Source of the DNA: Oxalobacteraceae bacterium
Lineage (GTDB): Bacteria > Pseudomonadota > Gammaproteobacteria > Burkholderiales > Burkholderiaceae_D
Direction: 5' to 3'
Assembly (NCBI GenBank): GCA_013284265.1
Contig: JABTBR010000045.1
Location: forward strand, 1-60,706
Length of the DNA: 60,706 nt
Part shown: piece after piece, positions 17,444-26,040 of the stretch
How positions within the stretch are numbered: the first letter of the stretch is position 1
Layout of the letters: every line of letters starts with the position of its first letter
Made by a program: the position numbers and the translations under genes
Notes under the pieces: generated by a model
Databases searched by the model: none
Told to the model about the DNA's origin: nothing
The model's input: the letters and a program-made list of their open reading frames with translations, nothing else

Positions 17444-18385
17444 GGCCGAGGCCGGCGGCCCGCCAGCGACTATTTTTCCTATCTGATCGGCATGCGGGCC
17501 GGCTGCCGATGCGCGCAGCTGCTCCCACAGCCGCCGCGCCACCGGCCCATGCACCACGTCGCGCCGGCGGATCGCATAATGACGCAGCGTGGCGCCGCGC
17601 AGATGTCTTCCTTCCAGCGACAGCAGGCGTCCGCTGTCCAGATCCTCCCGCACCAGATGCGCGGGCAGATGGCCCCAGCCCATGCCTTGCAGGATCAGCT
17701 CGCGCTTGGTCAGCTGATCGGCCACGCTGCAGCTGCGGGCTCCGTCGATCAGATAGTAATTGGCCTGCGCCGGACGCCGGCTCGAATCGCGAATCACGCA
17801 TTGCACATAAGGCCGCATCATATCCGGCGTCAGCGCGTCGCTGACAGCTTCGCCCAGGAAGCCGGGCGCCGCCACCGGGATCAGTGTCACGTCGAACAGC
17901 GCGATCGTTTCGAGCTGGGGCGAAGGCTTGTCGAGATGGTGGAAAATCAGGTCGCAATCGCCATCGTGCAAGCGTTCCCATGGTCCGGCGATGGCCTCGA
18001 CCAGCAGGTTCAGCCGCGTCGTTACGGCGCTGCCGAAGAAGCGCTTCAGCAGCGCCAGCGTGGCCGGCAGCGGACACAGATCGCCGATGGCGACCCGCAG
18101 TTCCGGCTCTTCGCCAGCCGCCAACTGGGCCGCCTCAAGCCGCAGCTGCTCGAATTGCTTCAGCAACAGCAGCACACTGGCATGGTAAGCCCGGCCCTGC
18201 GCGGTCAGCGCCACCCGGTAGCCACCGCGGTCGAACAGAACGATGCCGAGCTGCGCCTCCAGCGCGCTGACGGCCGCGTGTACGGTGGGATGGGTGCGGT
18301 GCAAGGCGGCCGCCGCGGCGGAAAAACTGCCATGGGCCACCACGCCCGCGAAACACTGCAACTGCAATACCGTTGGTTCCGCCAT
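17441..18385 (-). CDS. LysR-family transcriptional regulator
   Basis: The ATG at 18385, preceded by AAGGA, gives 314 residues; a TTG six codons upstream is less likely. The N-terminal winged helix-turn-helix reads VLQLQCFAGVVAHGSFSAAA, then ALHRTHPTVHAAVSALEAQLG, the LysR pattern. The rest is a substrate-binding effector domain (from about residue 95). It is divergent from the quinone-oxidoreductase-like gene with 93 bases between them, the classical arrangement for regulation of the neighbour. The stop codon is formed by the end of the repeat copy A, so the natural C-terminus may have been slightly changed by insertion of the repeat. Confidence 0.93.
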   Translation of the reverse strand: MAEPTVLQLQCFAGVVAHGSFSAAAAALHRTHPTVHAAVSALEAQLGIVLFDRGGYRVALTAQGRAYHASVLLLLKQFEQLRLEAAQLAAGEEPELRVAIGDLCPLPATLALLKRFFGSAVTTRLNLLVEAIAGPWERLHDGDCDLIFHHLDKPSPQLETIALFDVTLIPVAAPGFLGEAVSDALTPDMMRPYVQCVIRDSSRRPAQANYYLIDGARSCSVADQLTKRELILQGMGWGHLPAHLVREDLDSGRLLSLEGRHLRGATLRHYAIRRRDVVHGPVARRLWEQLRASAAGPHADQIGKIVAGGPPASA

Positions 18386-18478
18386 TGTCGTCAAATCCTT
18401 CAATCCCTGTCAAAACAAAGTAATTTTCTTCAACAGTTGTGGATCTTAACATGGTGCCTCTACTGTTCAGGAGGACCT

Positions 18479-19477
18479 ATGAAGGCAATGATACGAACAC
18501 AATTTGGCGGACCGGAAGTGCTGAAAATGGCCGAGCTCGCGCCCCCGGAGCCGGCCGCGGACAGCATATTGATCGAGATCGCGGCATTCGGCTTGAACCG
18601 GGCCGAACTCTATATGCGCAGCGGACTGTGGGGCGAGGTGGCCGCCGTGAGCGGCATCGAATGCGTGGGCCGGGTACTGGCCGACCCATCAGGACGCCTG
18701 GCGCCGGGACAGACCGTGATGGCGCTGATGGGCGGCATGGGCCGCGGCATCAACGGCAGTTATGCCAGCCATACCGTGGTTCCGGCCAGTAATGTGATTG
18801 CGATCGACACGGCCTTGCCTTGGGAAATACTGGCGACGCTGCCGGAATCCTACGCCACCGCCTGGACCTGTCTGCACAGCAATCTGGCGCTACAGGCCGG
18901 GCAGCGGCTACTGGTGCGCGGCGGCACCTCCAGCCTGGGCCAGGCTGCCATCGATCTGGCCGTACAACTGGGGGCGGAAGTCTGGGCCAGCACCCGCAAG
19001 GCGGCGCACGCACCCATGCTGAGCGAGCTTGGCGCCCATCGGGTGATCGTGCTCGATGGCGAGCGCGACGGCGAGCGCGACGGCGAGCGCGATGCGTCGC
19101 TGGCGATGGCGGGTGCCAAGGCCGATGCACTGCTCGATCTGGTCGGCAACAGCACCTTGCTCGACTCGCTACGCGCCACCCGCGCCGGCGGCCGTGTCTG
19201 CATCGGCGGCTTCCTGGGCGGATTGGCGCCGCTCCCCGGTTTCGATCCACTGAGCCAGATGCCCAGCGGGGTTCAGCTGAGCTTTTTCGGCAGCTTTAAT
19301 TTTGGCAATGCAGATTTTCCGCTGTCCGCCGTTCCCATGCAGCGTATCGTCGATCTCGTGGCCGGCGGACAATTGCATGCCCGGCCAGCGCGCGTCTTCG
19401 ACTTCGCCGAGCTGCCCCTCGCGCACCAGTTAATGGAGCGCAATGCCGCCTTGGGCAAGTTCGTCGTGCGGGTGTAG
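18479..19477 (+). CDS. Zinc-independent alcohol dehydrogenase/quinone oxidoreductase family protein
   Basis: A 332-residue MDR-superfamily protein. The start ATG at 18479 follows AGGAGG. The N-terminal GroES-like domain contains VLKMAELAPPEPAADSILIE and FGLNRAELYMRSG; the nucleotide-binding fold has LLVRGGTSSLGQAAIDLAVQ, the variant Rossmann motif typical of NADPH-dependent quinone oxidoreductases. Zinc ligands of classical alcohol dehydrogenases are absent. Residues around 194-206 contain a repeated GERDGERDGERD insert made by a 12-bp triplication. Probably regulated by the divergent LysR protein. Substrate unknown. Confidence 0.9.
   Translation: MKAMIRTQFGGPEVLKMAELAPPEPAADSILIEIAAFGLNRAELYMRSGLWGEVAAVSGIECVGRVLADPSGRLAPGQTVMALMGGMGRGINGSYASHTVVPASNVIAIDTALPWEILATLPESYATAWTCLHSNLALQAGQRLLVRGGTSSLGQAAIDLAVQLGAEVWASTRKAAHAPMLSELGAHRVIVLDGERDGERDGERDASLAMAGAKADALLDLVGNSTLLDSLRATRAGGRVCIGGFLGGLAPLPGFDPLSQMPSGVQLSFFGSFNFGNADFPLSAVPMQRIVDLVAGGQLHARPARVFDFAELPLAHQLMERNAALGKFVVRV
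19058..19093 (+). repeat. In-frame 12-bp tandem repeat, three copies
   Basis: The unit GGCGAGCGCGAC occurs three times (third copy ends GAT) and encodes GERD three times inside the oxidoreductase gene. It lies in a surface region between the fold's strands and keeps the frame. Confidence 0.95.
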
Positions 19478-19489
19478 CGCGGCGCCGGT

Positions 19490-20074
19490 TCAGGCGGTGT
19501 GCAGCTTCATGGTGGCCGCGTCGAACTTGCCTTCGCAAATCTGCGGCATCACCAGCAACGACTTGTTGATCGCATCCTCGATCAACTCCTGGTCTTCGCG
19601 GCGCGGACGGTGCAGCACGAAGTCGGCCACCTGCTGCTGCAGGCTGAGCGAACGGGGATGGCCGATGCCCAGGCGCAGGCGCCAGTAATCCTGGGTGCCC
19701 AGCGCGGCCGTGATGTCCTTCAGGCCATTGTGGCCGCCGGCCGAGCCGCCTTTTTTCAGGCGCGCGATGCCGGGCATCAGGTCCAGCTCGTCATGGACGA
19801 CCAGCACTTCATCCGGATTGATCTTGTAGAAGCGCGCCAGCGCGCCGACCGACTGGCCGGATCGGTTCATGAAGGTCTGCGGTTCCAGCAGCCACACTTC
19901 CTGGCCGCCGATGGCGGTCTTGGCCACCAGCGCGTTAAAGCGCGATTCGCGCTGCAGGCGTGCGCCCGGCAGGCTGTTGGCCAGATTGTCCACCAGCCAG
20001 AAGCCGGCGTTGTGGCGGGTTTGTTCGTATTCGGGGCCTGGATTGCCGAGGCCGACGATGAGGCGAATAGGCAT
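19490..20074 (-). CDS. pth: Peptidyl-tRNA hydrolase
   Basis: The ATG at 20074 gives 194 residues, normal for bacterial Pth. Key sequence: IVGLGNPGPEYEQTRHNAGF with the catalytic histidine in TRHNAGF, FMNRSGQSV, and VHDELDLMPG, then GGSAGGHNGLKDI. The enzyme releases tRNA from prematurely dropped peptidyl-tRNA. It is the last gene of the prs-rplY-pth group, but a strong hairpin lies between rplY and pth, so pth may depend on readthrough or its own promoter. It converges on the oxidoreductase gene with 12 bases between the stops. Confidence 0.97.
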   Translation of the reverse strand: MPIRLIVGLGNPGPEYEQTRHNAGFWLVDNLANSLPGARLQRESRFNALVAKTAIGGQEVWLLEPQTFMNRSGQSVGALARFYKINPDEVLVVHDELDLMPGIARLKKGGSAGGHNGLKDITAALGTQDYWRLRLGIGHPRSLSLQQQVADFVLHRPRREDQELIEDAINKSLLVMPQICEGKFDAATMKLHTA

Positions 20075-20128
20075 GACGTTCTGTCGGTAAAAAAGACGAT
20101 TATCGCGCAAACGGGTCAAAACCCGGGC

Positions 20129-20165
20129 AAAAAAAACCCGCCAGGCTCGCGCCGGCGGGTTTTTC
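20129..20165 (-). terminator. Rho-independent terminator after rplY
   Basis: Stem AACCCGCC (20135-20142) pairs with GGCGGGTT (20154-20161), flanked by a run of A on the left and T on the right. On the minus strand this is a hairpin followed by eight T, about 35 bases after rplY and before pth. Confidence 0.88.
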
Positions 20166-20195
20166 ATTCACTGCCGCATTGCTGCGGCGGCAAAA

Positions 20196-20831
20196 TTACT
20201 TCTTGGCTTTAGCGGCTGGCTTGGCATCAGCAGCAGCTGGCTCGGCAGCAGCAGCGGCTTCGGCAGCAACGTGACCAGCAGGTACCGAAGCGGTAGCGAT
20301 GGTCAGGTTCGAGCCGTGGGTCACGATGGTGACGCCAGCTGGCAGAACCAGGTCAGCCGAGTGCAGCGAGTGACCGACGTCGATGTTCGACAGGTCAACG
20401 GTGACGAACTCTGGCAGGTCTTTTGGCAGGCACGACACTTCGATTTCGTTCAGCACGTGGCTGATGGTCGCGCCGTGCAGTTTGACTGCTGGGGACACGT
20501 CAGCGTTAGCGAAGTGCAGAGCCACTTTCATGTGCACTTTGGCGTTGGCGTCAACGCGCTGGAAGTCAGCGTGCAGAACCAGTTGTTTGTATGCGTGGAC
20601 TTGGAAGTCGCGCAGCAGAACTTGCTGGGTCTTGCCATCGATTTCCAGGTCGAGGATCGACGAGTGGAACACTTCTTTTTTCAGCGCGTGGTACAGCGCG
20701 TTGTGGTCCAGGGAGATGTTCAGTGGGGCTTCGGTGCCACCGTAGACGATACCTGGGGTTTGGCCGGAAATGCGCAGGCGGCGGCTCGCTCCGGAACCTT
20801 GCACTTCACGTTTGAATGCGACAACTTTCAT
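20196..20831 (-). CDS. rplY: 50S ribosomal protein L25/general stress protein Ctc
   Basis: A 211-residue long-form L25 (CTC family). The N-terminal 5S rRNA-binding domain (residues 1-95) shows KREVQGSGASRRLRISGQTP, GIVYGG and VLLRDFQVHAYKQ; the C-terminal TL5-type domain follows to about 185, and the tail is alanine/lysine-rich. The start at 20831 was chosen over an in-frame codon four residues upstream because the family starts MKVVAFKRE. It lies 166 bases downstream of prs, the usual betaproteobacterial order. Confidence 0.97.
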   Translation of the reverse strand: MKVVAFKREVQGSGASRRLRISGQTPGIVYGGTEAPLNISLDHNALYHALKKEVFHSSILDLEIDGKTQQVLLRDFQVHAYKQLVLHADFQRVDANAKVHMKVALHFANADVSPAVKLHGATISHVLNEIEVSCLPKDLPEFVTVDLSNIDVGHSLHSADLVLPAGVTIVTHGSNLTIATASVPAGHVAAEAAAAAEPAAADAKPAAKAKK

Positions 20832-20997
20832 GTGATACTCCAAAAATTACAGGACTTACGCCCTGTGTTATGAGACGCCCCGCGACCAGGGTGCCTCGAA
20901 AATGAACGCTGATGCGCCCATGAAACCGGAAAAACACAGCGGCGCAGCCGGCTAAAAGCCTGGCGCGCCGCCGGTACTGCGTATATTTTCGTCTATC

Positions 20998-21948
20998 TTA
21001 GTCGATAAACAGGGAGATCACGGAATCGCCCTTGATAATGCGTTTGAACGTTTCTGCCAGCAGCGGTGCGCAGGTCAGCTGGCGGATCTTGCCGCAAGCC
21101 TTGGCCGCGTCGGACAGCGGAATCGTGTCCGTCACCACCAGCTCGTCGAGCGAGGAGTTGGTGATACGGTCGATCGCCGGACCCGACAGCACAGCGTGCG
21201 TGCAATACGCGATCACTTTCTTGGCGCCGCGCTCTTTGAGCACTTCCGCCGCCTTGACCAGGGTACCCGCGGTGTCGACCATGTCATCCATGATCACGCA
21301 GTTACGGCCTTCGACTTCACCGATGATGTTCATCACTTCGGAAACGTTGGCTTTTGGACGACGTTTGTCGATGATGGCCAGGTCGCAACCCAGGCGTTTT
21401 GCCAGGGCGCGGGCGCGGACCACACCGCCGACGTCCGGCGACACCACCAGCAGATCCTGGTAGTTCTTCTTCTGCAGGTCGCCCAGCAGAATTGGCGAAG
21501 CGTAAATATTGTCTACCGGGATGTCGAAGAAGCCCTGGATCTGGTCTGCGTGCAGATCCATGATCAGGACGCGTTCAACGCCGGCGCTTTCGAGCATGTT
21601 CGCAACCACTTTGGCGGAGATAGCGACACGGGCCGAACGCGGACGGCGGTCCTGGCGGGCATAGCCAAAGTAAGGGATCGCGGCGGTGATACGGCCGGCG
21701 GACGCGCGTTTCAGCGCGTCGACCATCAGGATCAACTCCATCAGGCTGTCGTTGGTTGGTGCGCAGGTCGATTGCAGAACGAAGACGTCTTTACCGCGGA
21801 CGTTTTCGTTAATTTCGACCATCACTTCGCCGTCCGAGAATTTCGAAACGTTTGCCTTGCCGAGAGGGATGCCGAGATTTTTTGCGACCCCTTCTGCCAA
21901 CGCAGGATTAGCGTTGCCGGTAAAAACCATCAGGTTTTCGTAAGCCAT
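20998..21948 (-). CDS. prs: Ribose-phosphate pyrophosphokinase
   Basis: This 316-residue enzyme makes PRPP from ribose 5-phosphate and ATP. Visible family signatures are FVLQSTCAPTNDSLMEL, YFGYARQDRRPRSARVAISA, the metal site DLHADQIQGFFD, and the PRPP-binding loop VIMDDMVDTAGTL. Length and motifs match the class I bacterial enzyme fully. The gene lies 157 bases downstream of the tRNA-Gln gene and upstream of rplY, all on the minus strand. Confidence 0.98.
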   Translation of the reverse strand: MAYENLMVFTGNANPALAEGVAKNLGIPLGKANVSKFSDGEVMVEINENVRGKDVFVLQSTCAPTNDSLMELILMVDALKRASAGRITAAIPYFGYARQDRRPRSARVAISAKVVANMLESAGVERVLIMDLHADQIQGFFDIPVDNIYASPILLGDLQKKNYQDLLVVSPDVGGVVRARALAKRLGCDLAIIDKRRPKANVSEVMNIIGEVEGRNCVIMDDMVDTAGTLVKAAEVLKERGAKKVIAYCTHAVLSGPAIDRITNSSLDELVVTDTIPLSDAAKACGKIRQLTCAPLLAETFKRIIKGDSVISLFID

Positions 21949-22105
21949 AGGGAGTCCCAGAGATAGTCGTTGAAATTTTTTGAAAAGTCACCAGCGGGCG
22001 TCCGCGTGGTGCTGTGCTCAGTATGACCCGCGCTGGGCGAGACCACCTATTTTTTGCCCTGACTGGAGGCAGCGTTCGCCTCGACAGATATGCAGGGAAA
22101 ATGAA

Positions 22106-22182
22106 TGGCAGGGGAACAAGGATTCGAACCTTGGTATGCTGGAATCAAAATCCAGTGCCTTAACCAGCTTGGCGATTCCCCT
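22106..22182 (-). tRNA. tRNA-Gln (anticodon TTG)
   Basis: On the minus strand a 77-base cloverleaf starts AGGGGAATCGCC and ends TTCCCCTGCCA with CCA encoded. The acceptor arms AGGGGAA/TTCCCCT pair perfectly, the anticodon stem-loop is CTGGATTTTGATTCCAG with TTG at the anticodon position, and the T-arm has GGTTCGAATCC. The gene lies between ispE and prs, its standard place in betaproteobacteria. Confidence 0.97.
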
Positions 22183-22262
22183 ACGCAACTTGCTGCTTGT
22201 CGCTACATCGGCGAGTATTTTACTGCCAAATGTACGCAAAGCCAAATCTTTTTTATTCCTAC

Positions 22263-23150
22263 CTACAACATTGCATGAAGTGGATGAGCGTTCAATGCTT
22301 TGGCCTTCCAGGCCGTCCACTGCGCTGGTATCTGCTTCAATACCGCGTCGGCGTCCGCCTCGCTTGCCACCGCACAAAACACACATGCACCGGAGCCAGT
22401 CATCCTGGCATCGCCGTAAGCACCAAGCCATTCTATCGCCTCTGCTACCGGCGGGAACAAACTCGTTGCCACATGTTGTAAATCGTTCCTGCCGAACCCT
22501 GTCAAATCAGTTTGATTTTCGAGGTAGCTGGAAAAGTCCGTTATTATGACGGGCGGAGTATCCCTTGTCAAATGTTCCGAGCAAAATATTGCGGCGGTCG
22601 GTACCGCCACGCCCGGCTCGATCACCAGATACCAGCAATCGGGCGCTTGCACCGGCTGCAAATCCTCCCCTACCCCCTCGGCAAACGCGGTCTGGCCGAA
22701 GATGAAGAAGGGAATGTCCGCGCCCAGCGGCAGGCCCAGCGCCATCAATTCTTCCCGCGTCAATCCAGCCTGCCACAAGCGGTTCAGCACCATCAGGGTG
22801 GTGGCCGCGTCCGAGGAGCCGCCACCGAGGCCGCCGCCCATGGGCAGGATCTTGTCGATGGCGATATCCACGCCGCGCGGCAACGTGCCCTGGCGGCGCA
22901 GCACCTCGGCCTGCAGCAGGCGCGCGGCGCGCACGATCAGGTCCTGCTCTTCAGGCACGCCGGCGATAGCGCTGCTGCGGCGGATCTGTTCGTCGTCGCG
23001 CAGGGTGAAGTGCAGGGTGTCGCCGTGGTCGACCAGCTGGAACACCGTCTGCAGCAGATGGTAGCCATCGGCGCGGCGGCCGTTCACATGCAGGAACAGA
23101 TTCAGTTTGGCGGGGGCCGGGCAATGGTGCAGCTGGTTTAATGGGGTCAT
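22263..23150 (-). CDS. ispE: 4-diphosphocytidyl-2-C-methyl-D-erythritol kinase
   Basis: A 295-residue GHMP kinase of the MEP isoprenoid pathway. It shows the N-terminal CPAPAKLNLFLHVNGRRADG with YHLLQTVFQ, the ATP-binding loop LPMGGGLGGGSSDAATTL, GADIPFF, and the C-terminal MTGSGACVFC. These define IspE, which phosphorylates CDP-methylerythritol. It precedes tRNA-Gln and prs and follows lolB; repeat copy B sits between lolB and ispE. Confidence 0.97.
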   Translation of the reverse strand: MTPLNQLHHCPAPAKLNLFLHVNGRRADGYHLLQTVFQLVDHGDTLHFTLRDDEQIRRSSAIAGVPEEQDLIVRAARLLQAEVLRRQGTLPRGVDIAIDKILPMGGGLGGGSSDAATTLMVLNRLWQAGLTREELMALGLPLGADIPFFIFGQTAFAEGVGEDLQPVQAPDCWYLVIEPGVAVPTAAIFCSEHLTRDTPPVIITDFSSYLENQTDLTGFGRNDLQHVATSLFPPVAEAIEWLGAYGDARMTGSGACVFCAVASEADADAVLKQIPAQWTAWKAKALNAHPLHAML

Positions 23151-23210
23151 GGTGCGTAAAAAATTCAGTAAGGGTAAGCCCTGCTCTCAAGGGGCCGCGA
23201 CGCATATGCA

Positions 23211-23275
23211 GAACCCACGGCGCAAATCCGGGGTCTGACCCGGCGGGTCAGACCCCGGCTCTTTGCCGTGGGTTT
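23211..23275 (-). repeat. Intergenic palindromic repeat, copy B (short form)
   Basis: GAACCCACGGCGC...CCGTGGGTTT is a near-perfect palindrome with inner arms GGGGTCTGACCC/GGGTCAGACCCC around a 3-base centre. The CTCTTTGCC end lies on the right, so the copy points to the minus strand. It lies between lolB and ispE, 60 bases upstream of the ispE start. Confidence 0.85.
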
Positions 23276-23304
23276 AAGCGACAGCCAGCGGCCTGCCGGC
23301 AGTA

Positions 23305-23910
23305 TCAGGACGCCGGTGCGGCCGCATCGATAACGATACGTATCGTCATCTCCTCGACCTCGCCGCCGCCCTGGCGCTCGGCGTCGATACGTTTAGGCTG
23401 GGGCACGGCGGCGCTCTCATCCTGCCACGACACATAGCGCAGGCGCCAGCCATCACGCGTGGTCACGCTGTCGCGCGTGGGCGTGGCCACGAAGCGGCTG
23501 CCGTCGGCGGCGCTGGCATAGCCCTGCAGCCAGTCGCGCAGGCCGGACACCGGCAGCGACCAGCCCAGCGCCTGGGCGCTGAGTGTGTCGATATCGGCCG
23601 CCACCCGTGGCGGCTTGCCCGCCTCGGTCAGGCTGGCCTGCTGCGGCGTGACGCTGATGGTGGCGATGGTCTGGCCCAGCGGCGAGGCCAGGCTGACGTC
23701 GATCCGGCCAGGACGCTGGCGCCAGTTGAACTTGCCCGACAGCGCCTCCGGCTTGCCGTCCTTGCTGTAGTTGACCGACAGGCGGCCGCTCAGTTCGATG
23801 CTGTCCTGGAAGGCCGCCACCGCGTTGGCGGAGCGTGGCGCGGAGGTGCTGGCGCAGCCGCCCAGCAGAAGGCAGGCGCTGGCGGCGGCGGTTAGTAGAA
23901 ATTTGTGCAT
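23305..23910 (-). CDS. lolB: Outer membrane lipoprotein receptor LolB
   Basis: The ATG at 23910 gives a 201-residue lipoprotein with lipobox LLGGC at about residues 14-18. After it come SIELSGRLSVNYSKDGKPEA, FNWRQRPGRIDVSLASPLGQ and LGWSLPVSGLRDWLQG, the pattern of LolB, which receives lipoproteins from LolA and inserts them in the outer membrane. Its place between the TPR lipoprotein gene and ispE is the normal one in this class. Repeats B and C flank the gene on both sides. Confidence 0.93.
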   Translation of the reverse strand: MHKFLLTAAASACLLLGGCASTSAPRSANAVAAFQDSIELSGRLSVNYSKDGKPEALSGKFNWRQRPGRIDVSLASPLGQTIATISVTPQQASLTEAGKPPRVAADIDTLSAQALGWSLPVSGLRDWLQGYASAADGSRFVATPTRDSVTTRDGWRLRYVSWQDESAAVPQPKRIDAERQGGGEVEEMTIRIVIDAAAPAS

Positions 23911-23960
23911 CGTGAAACAATCAAAAAGGGATCTGGGTGGCAAGGCGCCGCGGTCCGTTT

Positions 23961-24027
23961 TAAAACCCACGGCGTACCCCTGGGGTCAGACCCGACGGGT
24001 CTGACCCCGGCTCTTTGCCGTGGGTTT
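23961..24027 (-). repeat. Intergenic palindromic repeat, copy C (short form)
   Basis: TAAAACCCACGGCGTACCCC opens the element and GGCTCTTTGCCGTGGGTTT closes it; inner arms are GGGGTCAGACCC and GGGTCTGACCCC. Its left end equals the right end of copy D on the other strand, so it points to the minus strand. It lies between the TPR lipoprotein gene and lolB. Confidence 0.85.
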
Positions 24028-24082
24028 CCGGTGCTGCCAATGGCCCGCGCATGACGCACTCCCCATAAGCCAAAGCATTTCA

Positions 24083-25879
24083 TCACAAATTGGGCTTCAA
24101 GCGCGCCAGCGTGCTCTTGAGCGCGTCATTATTCGGATCTTTCTTGCCCGCTTCCTGCCACAGCTGCTGGGCGCCGGCCTTGTCGCCCATGGTCCACAGC
24201 ACTTCGCCCAGGTGCACGGCGATCTCGGCATCGCTGCGCAGCGCATAGGCGCGGCGCAGCAGCTCGGCCGCTTCGCTCAGCCGGCCCAGGCGGAACTGCA
24301 CCCAGCCCATGCTGTCCATGATGAAGGGGTCGCCCGGCGCCATCTTCAGCGCCTTGTCGATCAGGGTGTAGGCTTCGTTCAAGCGGATATTCCGTTCCGC
24401 GAAAGAATAGCCGAGCGCATTGTAAGCCTGGTGGTGATCGGGCGCGGCCGCGATCACCTGCAGCAGGCTGACCTCCATCACGTCCAGGCGGTTCAGCTTT
24501 TCGGCCGCCAGCGCGTAGTCGTACAGCAGTTCCGGGTTGCCGGGGAAACGCTTCAGGGCGTTTTCCAGCACCAGGTAGGCGGTGCGCACATCGCCGGCGT
24601 CGCGCAGGATCTGGGCGTCGGCCTGCACGATCTGGGCCTGTTCGCCCGCGTCGGTGGTATGCAGGCTGGCCAGCTGCTTGCGGGCCTCGTCCACTTCTCC
24701 CTTGCGCGCGGTCAACTGGGCGCGTTTCAACTGGGCCGTCAGGTAGAGGCGCGCGTCGCCGGCATCGATCTTTTCCAGCCAGCCCACGGCGCCGGCCAGG
24801 TCGCCCTTTTCCTCGGCGATCTGGGACAGTATCAACAGCACCTTGGACGGGTCGCGCTCGTCGCCAGGATGGTCGGCCAGCACGCTGATGAATTGCTTGA
24901 AGTAGTTCTCGGCGGCGGGCGTGTCATTGCTCTGCATCGACATCACGCCCAGCGCATACAGCGTGGCCAGATTGTCCGGCTGGTCCTTGAGCAGCAACAG
25001 GAACTGCTGGCGCGCCGGCTCGTACTGCTTATTGTCGACCAGCACACGGGCATAGGCGGCGCGCACTTCGCGCGCCTGCGGATGGGTCTTCAGGAAACCG
25101 GTCAGTATGGCCAGCGCGCTGTCGATATCGGGCGCCACCTGGGCCAGGGTCAGCAGGGCCAGCTCGGCGTCCGGCTTCATCTCCAGCGCGCGCTTGGCTT
25201 CGCTGCGGGCGCGCTCGCTGTCGCCATTCGAGAACGCGCTCTGGGCCAGCACCAGATGGCTTTCCATCATGTCGCCATAAGGGGTGAGCACGCGTTCGAG
25301 CAGGGCGAAGCCGGCCGCCTTGTCCTTGGCGCGCAGCAGGAACTGCTGCATCTGGAACATCACCAGACCGCGCGCGACCGGTTTGGCGTTTTTCAGGCGC
25401 TGGGAAAAAATCTGTTCGGCCTCGCCCAGGTCGTCGCTGAGCACGGCGAAACCGAGGAAGTACTGGGCCGCCTCTTCCGAGTCCGGCGCCAGGCTGCGCC
25501 ACAGGCGGATCGCGGCCAGCGCTTCGCCGCCCTGCTTGGCGGCCAGCGCCATTTCGGCGGCGCGGCGCGCCAGCCGCGGGTCCTGGGTCTGCTGGGCCAG
25601 CGCATACAGCGTGATATACGGCCCCTGCCACTGGCCGCGCTTGAATTCGAGTTCGGCGCGGGTGATCTTGTAGAGCAGATCGCTGGTCAGTTCCACGCCG
25701 GGCAGGGTTTCCCGCGCGGTCGACAGCGCGGCGGCCTCGGCCGACGCTTCCGCGCCCGGCGGCGGGCCGGGATCGGCGGCGGCCGGCGTTTCGGGGGCGG
25801 GCGTGCTCTGTTGCTGCGGCAACAGCGAGCAAGCGGACAGCAGGGCCGACAGGGTTACAATGGCGAAAGCATTTTTCAA
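24083..25879 (-). CDS. TPR-repeat lipoprotein
   Basis: A TTG at 25879, seven bases after AGGA, gives 598 residues starting with a lipoprotein signal (AFAIVTLSALLSAC). A proline-rich linker follows, then many tetratricopeptide-like helices covering the protein, for example LATLYALGVMSMQSNDTPAA, HHQAYNALGYSFAERNIRL and DPFIMDSMGWVQFRLGRLSE. Upstream of lolB and divergent from mutM, this is a conserved betaproteobacterial neighbour. TPR lipoproteins serve as scaffolds, often at the envelope; the partner is unknown. No ATG start near the signal sequence fits better than the TTG. Confidence 0.87.
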   Translation of the reverse strand: MKNAFAIVTLSALLSACSLLPQQQSTPAPETPAAADPGPPPGAEASAEAAALSTARETLPGVELTSDLLYKITRAELEFKRGQWQGPYITLYALAQQTQDPRLARRAAEMALAAKQGGEALAAIRLWRSLAPDSEEAAQYFLGFAVLSDDLGEAEQIFSQRLKNAKPVARGLVMFQMQQFLLRAKDKAAGFALLERVLTPYGDMMESHLVLAQSAFSNGDSERARSEAKRALEMKPDAELALLTLAQVAPDIDSALAILTGFLKTHPQAREVRAAYARVLVDNKQYEPARQQFLLLLKDQPDNLATLYALGVMSMQSNDTPAAENYFKQFISVLADHPGDERDPSKVLLILSQIAEEKGDLAGAVGWLEKIDAGDARLYLTAQLKRAQLTARKGEVDEARKQLASLHTTDAGEQAQIVQADAQILRDAGDVRTAYLVLENALKRFPGNPELLYDYALAAEKLNRLDVMEVSLLQVIAAAPDHHQAYNALGYSFAERNIRLNEAYTLIDKALKMAPGDPFIMDSMGWVQFRLGRLSEAAELLRRAYALRSDAEIAVHLGEVLWTMGDKAGAQQLWQEAGKKDPNNDALKSTLARLKPNL

Positions 25880-26040
25880 GGGATGGTCCTGGCAAGTCGG
25901 GCGGAAAGTTCGGGCCGCAGGGACCGAGAGCAAGCTCGGATTCTACGCCCATCGTATCGTATGCGTCTGCTTGCAAGTGTAACCAAATATTCGCCCGCTT
26001 TCGCGCCCTGCCCCACCATTTTTCTTAAGTATCCGTCAAC

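Noticed and set aside
23211..23275. Repeat copies read as intrinsic terminators
   Set aside because: They form long hairpins but lack an adjacent T-run, and related copies occur inside a transcription unit.
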